Shown here piece after piece: positions 28,761 to 38,500 of a DNA stretch of 64,000 bases (positions within the stretch are counted from its first letter, which is position 1; each line of letters begins with the position of its first letter). Source of the stretch: Enterocloster lavalensis (GTDB lineage Bacteria; Bacillota; Clostridia; Lachnospirales; Lachnospiraceae); the NCBI RefSeq assembly GCF_902364025.1, contig NZ_CABJCG010000021.1:1-64000 (forward strand), read 5' to 3'. Position numbers and translations under genes: made by a program. The notes beneath the pieces are model-generated. The model was not told the DNA's origin, did no database searches, and saw only the letters and a program-made list of their open reading frames with translations.

Positions 28761-29579
28761 ATGGTAAAATTTCACAAAAAAAAGAGGATTATCAGTTTCG
28801 ATCTGGATATGACGCTCCTTGACCACAGAACCTGGGAGATTCCGGCCAGCGCCATGGAGGCGATCCGGCGGCTTCGGGAGGACTCGGTGATCGTGGTAGC
28901 TTCCGGCCGGAACATGAACGAGCCCTACAGCGTGGCCTACCGGGATATGGTGAAACCAGACGCCATTATCCATCTGAACGGGACGCGGGTTGAGGTGGAA
29001 GGCGGGAAGATTATTTTCGAACACCTGATGGACAAGGAACGGTTGAGACGGCTGCTGGCGTTTGGCGAGGATCAGAAGCTGGCGCTGGGAATTTCCGTGG
29101 GCGGAGGGGATTACTATACCTGCCCGGAGGATGTGGTCTATTATGACAAGGTGCGCTGGGGAAGCTCGGAGCGCAATTTTAAGGATCCCTGGCTTCTGAT
29201 GGACATGCCGGTGAAAACGCTGACTTACGTGGGCGGCCCGGAAGGGGCAGAGCGGCTGGAGCGGCAGTTTGCGGAGTTCAAATTCCCCATGTTCGCAGGG
29301 CTTATGGGGGCGGACGTGGTGGAGCAGGAGGCCTCCAAGGCCAACGGGCTTATGCGGCTGTGCGAATATTACGGGATCGCGCCGGAGCAGACGGTGGCAT
29401 TCGGGGACAGCATGAACGATATTGAGATTATCCGGGAGGCCGCCATCGGGGTGGCCATGGGAAACGCCCATCCGGGGTTAAAGGCGGCGGCGGACTACGT
29501 GACGGCGGACATCGGCGACGATGGCGTCTGGAAGGCGTGCGTGGCGCTGGGTCTATTTGAGGAAGGAGACGGAAAATAA
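28761..29579 (+). CDS. HAD-superfamily hydrolase, Cof type
   Basis: A 272-residue cytoplasmic phosphatase. Motif I is SFDLDMTLLDH (nucleophile Asp near residue 14), motif II is VVASGRN, and motif IV is VAFGDSMNDIEII followed by GVAMGNAHPGLK. The large cap between about 85 and 190 marks the Cof/YidA subclass, which acts on sugar phosphates and similar small phosphates; the substrate is unknown. I chose ATG 28761 since motif I begins soon after; an in-frame start at 28701 would overlap the tRNA-Pro promoter. The stop codon overlaps the next ATG (TAATG), so it is translationally coupled to the flavoprotein. Confidence 0.88.
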   Translation: MVKFHKKKRIISFDLDMTLLDHRTWEIPASAMEAIRRLREDSVIVVASGRNMNEPYSVAYRDMVKPDAIIHLNGTRVEVEGGKIIFEHLMDKERLRRLLAFGEDQKLALGISVGGGDYYTCPEDVVYYDKVRWGSSERNFKDPWLLMDMPVKTLTYVGGPEGAERLERQFAEFKFPMFAGLMGADVVEQEASKANGLMRLCEYYGIAPEQTVAFGDSMNDIEIIREAAIGVAMGNAHPGLKAAADYVTADIGDDGVWKACVALGLFEEGDGK

Positions 29580-31009
29580 TGGCAAAACATTACGATGTTG
29601 TGATTATAGGGGCTGGCCCGGGCGGTTACACGGCGGCTATGAAGGCGGCGGAGTTCGGCCTGAAGGCGGTGGTGATCGAGGCTAAGAAGTTCGGCGGAAC
29701 CTGCGTGAACCGGGGATGTATTCCCACAAAGGCGCTGCTGCACGCCTCCAATATGTTCCATATGATGCAGAACTGCGATGAGTTCGGAGTGTCCACGGAT
29801 TTCATTTCCTTTGATTTTGGGAAAATGCAGAAGTATAAAAAGGCGGCGGTGAAGCGTTACCGGCAGGGCATTGAGAGCCAGTTTGACAAGCTGGACGTGG
29901 ATGTGGTTTACGGGACCGCGCTGCTTCGCAGGGATAAGACCGTGGAGGTGAATCTCTCCGGTGGAGGCAAGGAGTATTTTCAGGGGGAGGCGGTGATTAT
30001 CGCCACGGGCGCTGTACCGATCATGAATCATATTCCGGGCGCGGACCTGCCGGGGGTGTGGAACAGCGACCGGCTGCTGGCCGCGGAGAGCTGGAATTTT
30101 GACCGGCTGGTGATTATGGGCGGCGGCGTGATCGCGGTGGAGTTTGCGACCATTTTCAATAACCTCTGTTCCCATGTGACCATTGTGGAGAAGGGGCGGC
30201 ATCTCATGGCTCCCATGGACGACGTGGTGGGGGAACGGCTGGAGGAGGAGCTGAAGCGGAAGGGGATTTCCGTGTACTGCAATTCCACGGTGACGGAGAT
30301 CACCCAGGAGAACGGTTCTCTGTGCTGTACGGTGACGCCCAACGAGGAGGGGGAGAGCATTACCGTGCGCGGTGCACAGGTGCTGATGGCCATCGGGCGT
30401 AAGCCGGATCTCTCCGGGCTTTTGGGGGAGGATATGTCCCTGGCGATGGAGAACGGCAGGCTGAAGGTCAGCAAGGAGTTTGAGACCAGCGAGCCGGGGG
30501 TTTACGCCATCGGGGACGTGGCGGCCAAGACGCTGCTGGCTCATGTGGCGGCGGCTCAGGGTACATATGTGGTGGAGCGCATTGCGGGGAAAACCCACAG
30601 CGTTAAACTGGAGGTAGTGCCGGGCGGAATGTATGTGCCGCTGCCCATCGTGCCAAACTGTATTTATACCAATCCGGAGATCGCCACGGTGGGCATCACG
30701 GCGGAGACGGCCAGGGCCAGCGGGTTGAAGGTGCGCTGCGGACATTTTTCCATGCGGGATAACGGGAAATCCATTATCACGGGGGAAGAGCACGGGTTTA
30801 TCCGGCTGGTGTTTGAGGCGTACTCCAATACCATTATCGGGGCGCAGATGATGTGTCCGCGGGCCACGGACATGATCGGGGAGATTGCCACGGCCATCGC
30901 AAATGGACTGACCGCGGAGCAGATGTCGTTTGCCATGAGGGCGCAGCCGACCTATAATGAAGGGATCGGCGCGGCGATCTGGGATGCGATGAGCGGGGAT
31001 GTGGAGTAG
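29579..31009 (+). CDS. Lpd-like pyridine nucleotide-disulfide oxidoreductase
   Basis: A 476-residue FAD flavoprotein of the dihydrolipoamide dehydrogenase family. The FAD loop VVIIGAGPGGYTAAM is at the N-terminus, and the redox-active cysteines are in GGTCVNRGCIPTK (about residues 40-50). The NAD site GGGVIAVEFA is near 182, and AIGDVAAKTLLAH near 310. At the C-terminus the family motif HPT...E reads AQPTYNE: the catalytic histidine is glutamine here, while the paired glutamate is kept. No lipoyl or 2-oxoacid dehydrogenase genes are near. Electron donor and acceptor are therefore uncertain, and I give no symbol. Confidence 0.85.
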   Translation: MAKHYDVVIIGAGPGGYTAAMKAAEFGLKAVVIEAKKFGGTCVNRGCIPTKALLHASNMFHMMQNCDEFGVSTDFISFDFGKMQKYKKAAVKRYRQGIESQFDKLDVDVVYGTALLRRDKTVEVNLSGGGKEYFQGEAVIIATGAVPIMNHIPGADLPGVWNSDRLLAAESWNFDRLVIMGGGVIAVEFATIFNNLCSHVTIVEKGRHLMAPMDDVVGERLEEELKRKGISVYCNSTVTEITQENGSLCCTVTPNEEGESITVRGAQVLMAIGRKPDLSGLLGEDMSLAMENGRLKVSKEFETSEPGVYAIGDVAAKTLLAHVAAAQGTYVVERIAGKTHSVKLEVVPGGMYVPLPIVPNCIYTNPEIATVGITAETARASGLKVRCGHFSMRDNGKSIITGEEHGFIRLVFEAYSNTIIGAQMMCPRATDMIGEIATAIANGLTAEQMSFAMRAQPTYNEGIGAAIWDAMSGDVE

Positions 31010-31122
31010 AGAAACTGTTTAAAGGTAGGGAGAGGGACTCAGGCGGGGGCTTGCGGCGGGTGGTTTGGAACGGGCAGGCGCGCCGCGGGAACGAGATTAG
31101 GTGATGAGAGGATGGAACAGTT

Positions 31123-32958
31123 ATGAATGTAATACAGGAGCGTTTGGGAAGGCTGCGGGAATTGATGGCAGAGAAAGGGATGGACGCCTATCTGGTGGTG
31201 ACGGCGGATTTCCATGAATCGGAGTATGTGGGCGAATTTTTCAAGTGCAGGAAGTTTCTCACCGGCTTTACGGGGTCTGCGGGAACCGCGGTGGTCACCA
31301 TGGACGAGGCCTGCCTGTGGACGGACGGGCGGTACTTTGTCCAGGCGGCGGCACAGCTTGCGGGAAGCGGGATCAGGCTGATGAAAATGCGCGAGGAGGG
31401 CGTGCCCACGGTGCAGGAGTATCTGGCGGAGAAAATGCCTGCTGGGGGCTGCCTGGGATTTGACGGGCGTACGGTGAACGCCGCCGAGGCACTGGCGTTA
31501 AACGAGGCCCTGGAGGCGAAGTATGTGCGTTTTGACGGCAGCGGGGACCTGGTGGGGACCATCTGGCAGGACCGGCCGCCTATGAGCGCAGAGCCGGTTT
31601 GGGCGCTGGCGGATTGTTATGCCGGGGAGAACGCGGCGGAAAAGATCCGAAAGCTGCGGGAGAAAATGGCTCAGGCCAGGGCTACGGTCCACATTTTGAC
31701 GTCCCTGGACGATATCGCATGGCTGCTCAATATCCGCGGAAATGATGTGTTGTACAATCCGGTGGCGTTGGCCTATGTGATGGTGTTTGAGGACCGGCTG
31801 CTGCTGTTTGCAAATGAGAAAATACTGGAAGGAAAAGCTTATCCGTATCTGGAGCAGGGCCAGGGATTTTCCGGGACCGTGAGGGAGTATTTGCAGGGTC
31901 TGGGCGTCACGGTGAAACCCTATGAGGCGGTGTACGAGGAGACGGGGCTGCTGCGGGGACAGCGGATTATGCTGGAGCGCAAGATGGTGAACTACGCCAT
32001 TTACAGCCGGATCGACGGGAGCAACCAGGTGATTGAGCGGATGAATCCCACCAGCCAGGCCAAGGCGGTGAAGAATCCCGTGGAGATGGAGAATATGCGG
32101 AAGGCCCACATCAAGGACGGCGTGGCTATGACGCGGTTTATTTACTGGCTGAAGCACAATGTGGGTAAGGTGGAAATGGACGAGATCAGCGTTGCGGAGC
32201 ATCTGCGGGAACTGCGTTTGGAGCAGGACGGGTGCCTGGGGTGCAGCTTTGAAACCATATCCGCTTATGGAGCACATGCGGCTATGTGCCATTACTCGGC
32301 GACTGAGGAAACCAATGTGAAGCTGGAGCCTAAGGGGATGTATCTGGTGGATTCCGGCGGGCAGTATTACGAGGGAACCACGGATATTACCAGGACGGTG
32401 GTAATGGGGCCGGTGACGGATGAGGAGCGGGAGCATTTTACATTGGTATTGATCAGTATGCTGCGGCTGGGGGCGGTGAAATTCCTCCACGGCTGCAGGG
32501 GGATCAGTTTGGATTATGTGGCGAGAGAGCCGTTTTGGAGCCGGGGGCTGGACTACAACCATGGGACGGGACATGGAGTGGGATACCTTTTGAATGTGCA
32601 TGAGCGGCCGAACAGTATCCGTTACCGGCTGGTGACGGACGCGCGGGAAAATGCGGAGCTGGAGGAAGGCATGGTCACGTCGGATGAGCCGGGGCTTTAT
32701 ATTGAAGGCAGCCACGGAATCCGCACGGAAAACCTGGTGATGTGCGTGAAGGATGAGAAAAATGCCTATGGGCAGTTTATGCGGTTTGAGTTTCTGACCT
32801 TTGTGCCCATTGATGTGGATGGTATTGACCGGGAGCTGATGACGGATCGGGATGTGGAATTGCTGAATGAATATCATCAGCAGGTTTACGAGAAGATTTC
32901 ACCGTATTTGCCGGAGGAAGAGGCGCGGTGGCTGTGGCAGGTGACGGCGGAGATTTGA
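31123..32958 (+). CDS. Xaa-Pro aminopeptidase (M24, aminopeptidase P)
   Basis: A 611-residue cytoplasmic metallopeptidase of the long (three-domain) form. Two creatinase-like N-terminal domains (LVVTADFHESEYVGE; FTGSAGTAVVTMDEACLWTDGRY) precede the pita-bread catalytic domain from about residue 320. Metal ligands are seen in order: Asp in YLVDSGGQY, Asp in GTTDITRT, His in HGTGHGVG, Glu in TSDEPGLYIEG and Glu in RTENLV. It removes the N-terminal residue from peptides with proline in second place. ATG 31123 is preceded by weak AGGATGGA. Confidence 0.92.
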   Translation: MNVIQERLGRLRELMAEKGMDAYLVVTADFHESEYVGEFFKCRKFLTGFTGSAGTAVVTMDEACLWTDGRYFVQAAAQLAGSGIRLMKMREEGVPTVQEYLAEKMPAGGCLGFDGRTVNAAEALALNEALEAKYVRFDGSGDLVGTIWQDRPPMSAEPVWALADCYAGENAAEKIRKLREKMAQARATVHILTSLDDIAWLLNIRGNDVLYNPVALAYVMVFEDRLLLFANEKILEGKAYPYLEQGQGFSGTVREYLQGLGVTVKPYEAVYEETGLLRGQRIMLERKMVNYAIYSRIDGSNQVIERMNPTSQAKAVKNPVEMENMRKAHIKDGVAMTRFIYWLKHNVGKVEMDEISVAEHLRELRLEQDGCLGCSFETISAYGAHAAMCHYSATEETNVKLEPKGMYLVDSGGQYYEGTTDITRTVVMGPVTDEEREHFTLVLISMLRLGAVKFLHGCRGISLDYVAREPFWSRGLDYNHGTGHGVGYLLNVHERPNSIRYRLVTDARENAELEEGMVTSDEPGLYIEGSHGIRTENLVMCVKDEKNAYGQFMRFEFLTFVPIDVDGIDRELMTDRDVELLNEYHQQVYEKISPYLPEEEARWLWQVTAEI

Positions 32959-33273
32959 GGGGGATGAAAGAAGCGATATAGGGGTGGATTTGAAAATATA
33001 GGGCGGGACAGGACCTGCGCGGGGCGAGACGGCGGCGTGAATGCGGTTGGGGAGCTTGGGCGCGGGTTCTGTGTTTTTAGGGGAGAGTTGGAATAATAAA
33101 AGACATTGAGGGGTAATTGTGATAGAATGACGATAGGTGTTTTGAGGAATGGGGGAAAATACGGCAAGGTTTGGGCGTGATTTGTGAGGATGAATGGACG
33201 GGCGCGGGCTGGGAGAAAATGGGACGGCTTGGGTCGGTTTGAAGAAAAATATAGTAGAGAGATGGAGTTTGTG
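32959..33273 (+). other. Gap without a recognisable gene
   Basis: About 315 bp, G-rich, between the aminopeptidase and the RlmD-type gene. An open frame in phase with the latter begins at 33184 but lacks a good ribosome site. No terminator or RNA is evident. Confidence 0.4.
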
Positions 33274-34896
33274 ATGGCTAAGGATATGAGAAAGAGGGAT
33301 ATGACAGGAATGGATGGGAAGAGAAACGGGGAAGGATTCCGGAGGAAGGAAACTGTGGGTGGCGGAGCTAAGACGGCGAAGCGCGGCGGAAATGGCGGAG
33401 ATGGCGAGAGGAAGCAGGGCGGCAGCAGAACCGGCGAACGGCTGCGGGGCAGCGATAGAACCGGCGGGAGAGTGAAGGAAAATGGCGAACGCGGTTATGC
33501 GGGAAGAACGGAGACAAAGGGGGAAGGACGGAAGGCGGAACAGCAGATGGGGAAGGGGCTGGAGAAACGTCGGGAGAAGCGCCTGGAAATAAATGGGGAT
33601 GGAGGCCGGGAAAAACGGGGCAGGATCAATGGAACGGCCGGTATTGAGCGGAAGAAGGATTCCGGGGAAGCAAAGCGCGGAGGAGGATTCCGGGGGAATA
33701 CCAGCGGAGTAAAAGGCGGAGCGGCCCCGGCAAGGGGGAAAAAGAGCCTTTGCCCGGTATTTAAGCAGTGCGGCGGCTGCCAGTTGCTGGATATGGAATA
33801 TGAAAAACAGCTGGAGTGGAAACGGAACTATTTGGAAGAACAGCTGAAAGGGCTTTGCCCGGTGAAGGGGATCATTGGGATGAAGGACCCCTATCATTAC
33901 CGGAACAAGGTGCATGCGGTATTTGACCGCGATCGGAGAGGGAATATTATTTCGGGAATTTACCAGGAAAACAGCCATGTTGTGGTGCCGGTGGAGCGGT
34001 GCCTGATCGAGGACCAGAAGGCGGACGAGATTATCGGGACGATCCGGGGGATGCTCAAATCCTTTAAGATCCGCACCTACGATGAGGACACGGGCTTCGG
34101 CCTGCTGCGCCATGTTTTGGTACGGCGCGGGTTTGCAACCGGGGAGATTATGGTGGTGCTGGTGACGGCTTCGCCGGTATTTCCGTCTAAGAATAATTTT
34201 GTGAAGGCGTTAAGGGAAAAGCACCCGGAGATTACGACGATAGTTCAGAATGTCAATGGACGTGGGACGAGCATGGTGCTGGGGGAGAAGGAGCATGTGC
34301 TGTATGGTAAGGGGTATATCGAGGATCTGCTCTGTGGATGCAGGTTCCGCATTTCGTCCAAGTCGTTTTACCAGGTAAATCCCGTGCAGACGGAGGTTCT
34401 GTACGGCAAGGCGCTGGAACTGGCGGGACTCACGGGAAAGGAGACGGTACTGGACGCGTACTGCGGGATCGGTACCATCGGACTGATCGCCAGCCGGAAG
34501 GCCGGCTCGGTGATTGGGGTGGAGCTGAATAAGGACGCCGTGAAGGATGCGGTGAATAATGCGAAGATTAATGGGATTACCAATGTGAAGTTTTATTGTA
34601 ATGATGCGGGGAAGTTTCTGGTGGATATGGCTGAGAGGGGAGATAAGGTCGATCTGGTGATCATGGACCCGCCGAGAAGCGGCAGTACGGAGGAGTTTAT
34701 GGAGTCCGTGGCACGGATGGGAGTGAAAAAGGTGGTGTATGTGTCGTGTAACCCGGAGACGTTGGGGAGGGATTTGAGGGTGATGAAGAAGTTGGGGTAT
34801 GGAGCAGTGGAGGGATGGGGGGTGGATATGTTTGGGGGGACGAGGCATGTGGAGTCGGTAATAATGATGCGGAATTGTGGTTTAAAGGAAAAATAG
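33274..34896 (+). CDS. 23S rRNA (uracil-5-)-methyltransferase, RlmD/RumA type, with long basic N-terminal extension
   Basis: 540 residues. From about 160 on it is a TrmA/RlmD-family RNA m5U methyltransferase: the [4Fe-4S] cysteines CPVFKQCGGCQLLD, the substrate-binding KSFYQVNP, the SAM loop VLDAYCGIGTIGLIA, MDPPRSG, and the catalytic Cys in YVSCNPETLGRD. It would methylate a uridine in 23S rRNA (or tRNA). The TRAM domain of many relatives is absent. Instead residues 1-155 are an unbroken low-complexity stretch rich in Gly, Arg, Lys and Glu, similar to RGG-type RNA-binding tails. ATG 33274 follows ATGGAG; the frame is open to 33184. Confidence 0.88.
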   Translation: MAKDMRKRDMTGMDGKRNGEGFRRKETVGGGAKTAKRGGNGGDGERKQGGSRTGERLRGSDRTGGRVKENGERGYAGRTETKGEGRKAEQQMGKGLEKRREKRLEINGDGGREKRGRINGTAGIERKKDSGEAKRGGGFRGNTSGVKGGAAPARGKKSLCPVFKQCGGCQLLDMEYEKQLEWKRNYLEEQLKGLCPVKGIIGMKDPYHYRNKVHAVFDRDRRGNIISGIYQENSHVVVPVERCLIEDQKADEIIGTIRGMLKSFKIRTYDEDTGFGLLRHVLVRRGFATGEIMVVLVTASPVFPSKNNFVKALREKHPEITTIVQNVNGRGTSMVLGEKEHVLYGKGYIEDLLCGCRFRISSKSFYQVNPVQTEVLYGKALELAGLTGKETVLDAYCGIGTIGLIASRKAGSVIGVELNKDAVKDAVNNAKINGITNVKFYCNDAGKFLVDMAERGDKVDLVIMDPPRSGSTEEFMESVARMGVKKVVYVSCNPETLGRDLRVMKKLGYGAVEGWGVDMFGGTRHVESVIMMRNCGLKEK

Positions 34897-34950
34897 AGGG
34901 GAATAACCACAAGATATAGCGGTTTTGGCGGAAAATCGAGGAAGAAATTG

Positions 34951-34988
34951 GGCAAAAAATGGCCTATTTTGACCCCGATTTTTTTGCC
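34951..34988. repeat. Inverted repeat, possible bidirectional terminator
   Basis: GGCAAAAAA (34951-34959) is matched by TTTTTTGCC (34980-34988) in the gap after the methyltransferase gene. It lies at the edge where base composition changes. The gap 34897-35100 holds nothing else. Confidence 0.5.
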
Positions 34989-35100
34989 TTTTCATAAATG
35001 TGAGATGGGGAAAAGAGGATATGAAGTACAAATTCAGGTCAGCTAGATCAAAAAATGGATGGCCTTTTTTATAGATAAGAATGCAGATCATAACCAATGA

Positions 35101-35434
35101 ATTACGCAGGATGACAAATCAGGAGGGACTGATTCTCCATGGGTCGGCGAGGATATGCAGGAGTGGATAGACGGAATCAACGAACGGTTAACACAGGAAG
35201 GCATTTTATTGGAGGGAACAGAGGGTAATAATGGGAAACTGCCGGAATACTTTACCGAATGTAGCAAGAAAAAAGTCTGGTGGAGGTGTAAGGCAGGCCA
35301 TAGCTGGTTCTCTACTATTTATAATCGTACACTTGGAACATAGTTGGCATGCTAATGTTTATAGCAGGGCAAATGGCAGTGGAGGTCCGTATTGTGCAGG
35401 AAGAGTTGCTGTTATAACTTACTTTATTACTTGA
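35101..35434 (+). pseudogene. Broken gene for a DUF4379-type zinc-ribbon protein
   Basis: Two reading frames together show remnants of tandem zinc-ribbon units. The first frame (open from 35101, ATG 35155) has KKVWWRCKAGHSWFSTIYNRT and stops at 35341. The second, shifted by one, continues with SWHANVYSRANGSGGPYCAGR. The pattern W-x-C-x-x-GH-x-W ... R-x-x-G-x-G-C-P-Y-C is that of DUF4379 treble-clef repeats, often found in nuclease or mobile-element settings. The frameshift and the lost Cys (GGPYC) mark it as decayed. It is the first element of the AT-rich island. Confidence 0.6.
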
Positions 35435-35460
35435 TAGATAGTGACCCTAATGAAAAAATG

Positions 35461-35489
35461 TTTTTTGCTTTCTCTTTTTATGGTATACT
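35461..35489 (+). promoter_or_regulatory. Possible promoter of the SAMD9-like gene
   Basis: A -10 box TATACT (35484-35489) lies 17 bp after a weak -35 TTTTTT (35461-35466), 75 bp upstream of the start. Confidence 0.4.
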
Positions 35490-35564
35490 ATTGTAGGATA
35501 GATGGTAAATAATACAGTTACAACTTTGAGGTGAATAATTGCATTATACTAAGGGGGACAAATT

Positions 35565-38500
35565 ATGGAAACATGGTTGGATAGGCTGTTAGAAAACATT
35601 ATTATGAAATTCCGAATCGGAGATAGGGCAAATATAGATGTAAAATCAAAAATAGGTGAAGGTTTTTCAGGTGCAGAAGTTTATTTAGTCGAGTTAAAAG
35701 GGGATTCTGAAATAAAGGGATATTTCTTTTTGAAAATTGATAGTGAGGCAGAAGAATATGAGAATAATTTAAAGGATTTTTGTTTTTCCAAAGTTATAAA
35801 GTGTATAGAGAAAAATGAGATTGATGGTTATTATGTTATGCTTCTTCAAATTGCAGGTATTAGCAGTGATGAATATAAAAGCTTCTATTCAATATATAAA
35901 TCCAGCATAAAAATAGAAGCAGTACGAAAGATAATAGGAGAAATATTAGAGGAAGCCACTAATAAAAGGAAAGTTGTTGACGGCTATATTATGCCATCAG
36001 TCTTATTTAAAATGCAATTAAAAAACAAATTGGATGTAGATGGGGTTATGGCTGAATTTTTATCAAAACATCTATCGGGCAATCATATAAAGAATATTTC
36101 TACAATTTCAATAAATGATAAAGTTTATCCGAACGCATTCTCATATGCAGTAGATGATGCTTTGTGGGAGGATAAAAGAATTGAAAATATGACTTGTTGC
36201 ATTCATGGAGATTTTCATGGCAATAATGTATTTGTGTCCAATAAAAACGGTGATTATGCAATCATTGATATGGCTTCTTACCGAGAAGATGGTTGGCTAT
36301 TTTATGATACTGCATATTTTGAACTTAGTTTAATGATTCATAACATGGAAAAAGAATCATTGGTAGATTGGCTGTATTGTGTAGAACAAGTTACAGAACA
36401 TGATTGGGATGAGGTTGATTTTAAAGATAGCAGAGTAATCCGAGCGATTGCAGAAGGGGAAGAAAGTTGGATTAAAAAGAAGGTAACAGATAAATTTAAT
36501 TATTTTGATCAACTGCATAATGCGCGTTTAATGGCACGAGTTTTAGCTGGATTAAATTATGCAGGTAAGAGAAAAGTGTCAGATGATGTGCGTTTGAGAT
36601 CTTTTATGTTTGCATGTTGTTATCTAAAGTATTTATTAAAAAAAGAAGAGATTAACTATATTTCTTCCAATGTATATGCATGGAAAAGTGATTTGGAAAA
36701 TAGTGTAAAGACTAGTGAGTGTAATCGATTTTTGGATTATGCGGGCAAATTTGATAATAGCCAAAGCTATTATTTAATTCTAGGAAGACAATGGGATTAT
36801 TCAGATGCAATTTCGATGAATCTGGGTAAAATACATTGGTCGGGCGTTATATCTTTTTGTAAGGAAAAAGGATTTGATGATTTATTACAACAAAAGCAGT
36901 TATTAAGGAATATTATTCCAAATAACGAAAATACTTGGGAGTGTATCAAAAAGGACAGTACATGGTGGCTTTATGCTGATGGAATAGAGGCAGATCCAGA
37001 TTCACAGACTGAAAATTTTCCGAAATGGAAAAATAAGTATAGGGAGTTTTGGAGTCAATTTACTGATAAAATGATAGATTCTGTTGCAGAAGATGATCTT
37101 TTGTTTATAATTGATGGGGAAAAATTCCGTGAAGGAGACGACAAGTATATACGATATGTATTGAATCAGCTGGATGCAATAGAAAGTGTGGTGGTTAATA
37201 TTGCTATTCTTGAATCAGAAACTAAAGTGTATAAGTTGGATCCGGAAGACTACGAGAATTTGAATATTATGTCGTTTAAAATTGGTATGGAAATGATCGC
37301 TGAATATTGCAGTTTATACTTACCAGAGTTAGTGGATGATATTATTTACATACCTAACCGGTTAAATCGTATAGGTATTCCGTTGGATAGAAAGAATCAG
37401 CAGTACATTGAGCAATATACAATTTTGGTTCATGATAAGTTGATTCGGAGAGAAAACATATTAGCAGAAAGTGAAAAATATAAATTTTATTACGGAGAGC
37501 CGATTACATGGACTGCAATTGAAGAAGAATTATACGTAAAACATAACAAGATTAAACATTACGAAAATAAGGTACGGCAAAATTTAGAGAATGCAAATAA
37601 AGATCAGATATTAATTTCTATTCAGCATTCTCCAGGAGCTGGAGCGTCCATACTTGGCAAAGTTATTTGTTGGAATTTAAAAAGAGAATATCCAACTTTT
37701 ATATTGAGAAACAAATTTGATGAAGATGTGTATGAGAGTTTGTTGCGAGTTTCTGCAATTTCTGGAAAACATTTGTTGATTTTTTTGGACGGAAATTATG
37801 ATCAAAATGATGTCAACCAGTTTCTTTATCGGACAAGGGGCATAAAGGTTTGTGTGCTATATGCGTGCAGGGTATATAACATAAGAAAAGAGGATAATGA
37901 GATAGCTTCCAATGAGGATGATGAGATGATTTCTACCTTAGAAGCAAGAGATGGAAAATTATTCTGCGATGAATATGAAAAGGTAATGAAAAAATGGAAA
38001 GATTATGATGATGTAGAATGTGAAAGGCGTATCCAAAGTATGGGGAGTCTGACTACGGAAAATAATCTGATTGATTTCCGCATTCCGTTTTTTTATGGTA
38101 TATATGCATTTGAGGATGATTATCAAGGTATTCATGAGTATTTAAATGATGTAATTCAGTTTATGGAACAACATGGAAATATGGAGAATGTTATTCTCTA
38201 TACTGCACTGATTTCATATTACACTGAAAATAAGGGACTTGGTTTTAAATATGCACGAAAATTGTTAAAAAAGGAGAGGCAGTCAGGAAGGGAGTTGCTA
38301 AAAGAATTACAAGAGAATTTTCCAAGTATAATCTATATTGTGAATTCTTCCTACCGTATCTGCCATCCAATTGCTGCAAAAAAAATATTGCAGATTAAAT
38401 TTAAAAACTTTCAGTCAGATCAGTATAAAAACTTCTGTATACATTTTATTGAGGATTTAAGAAAATGCGAGTCTTCTAATGTAAATGTATCTGATGGTTT

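Noticed and set aside
32899..34113. A 404-codon minus-strand frame opposite the RlmD-type gene
   Set aside because: It covers a clear methyltransferase on the plus strand and gives a low-complexity translation with no recognisable domain.
35565..36700. An aminoglycoside-resistance kinase reading of the N-terminus of the 1447-aa protein
   Set aside because: The kinase-like domain is fused to a large NTPase-TPR protein; free resistance kinases are about 260-300 residues and stand alone.
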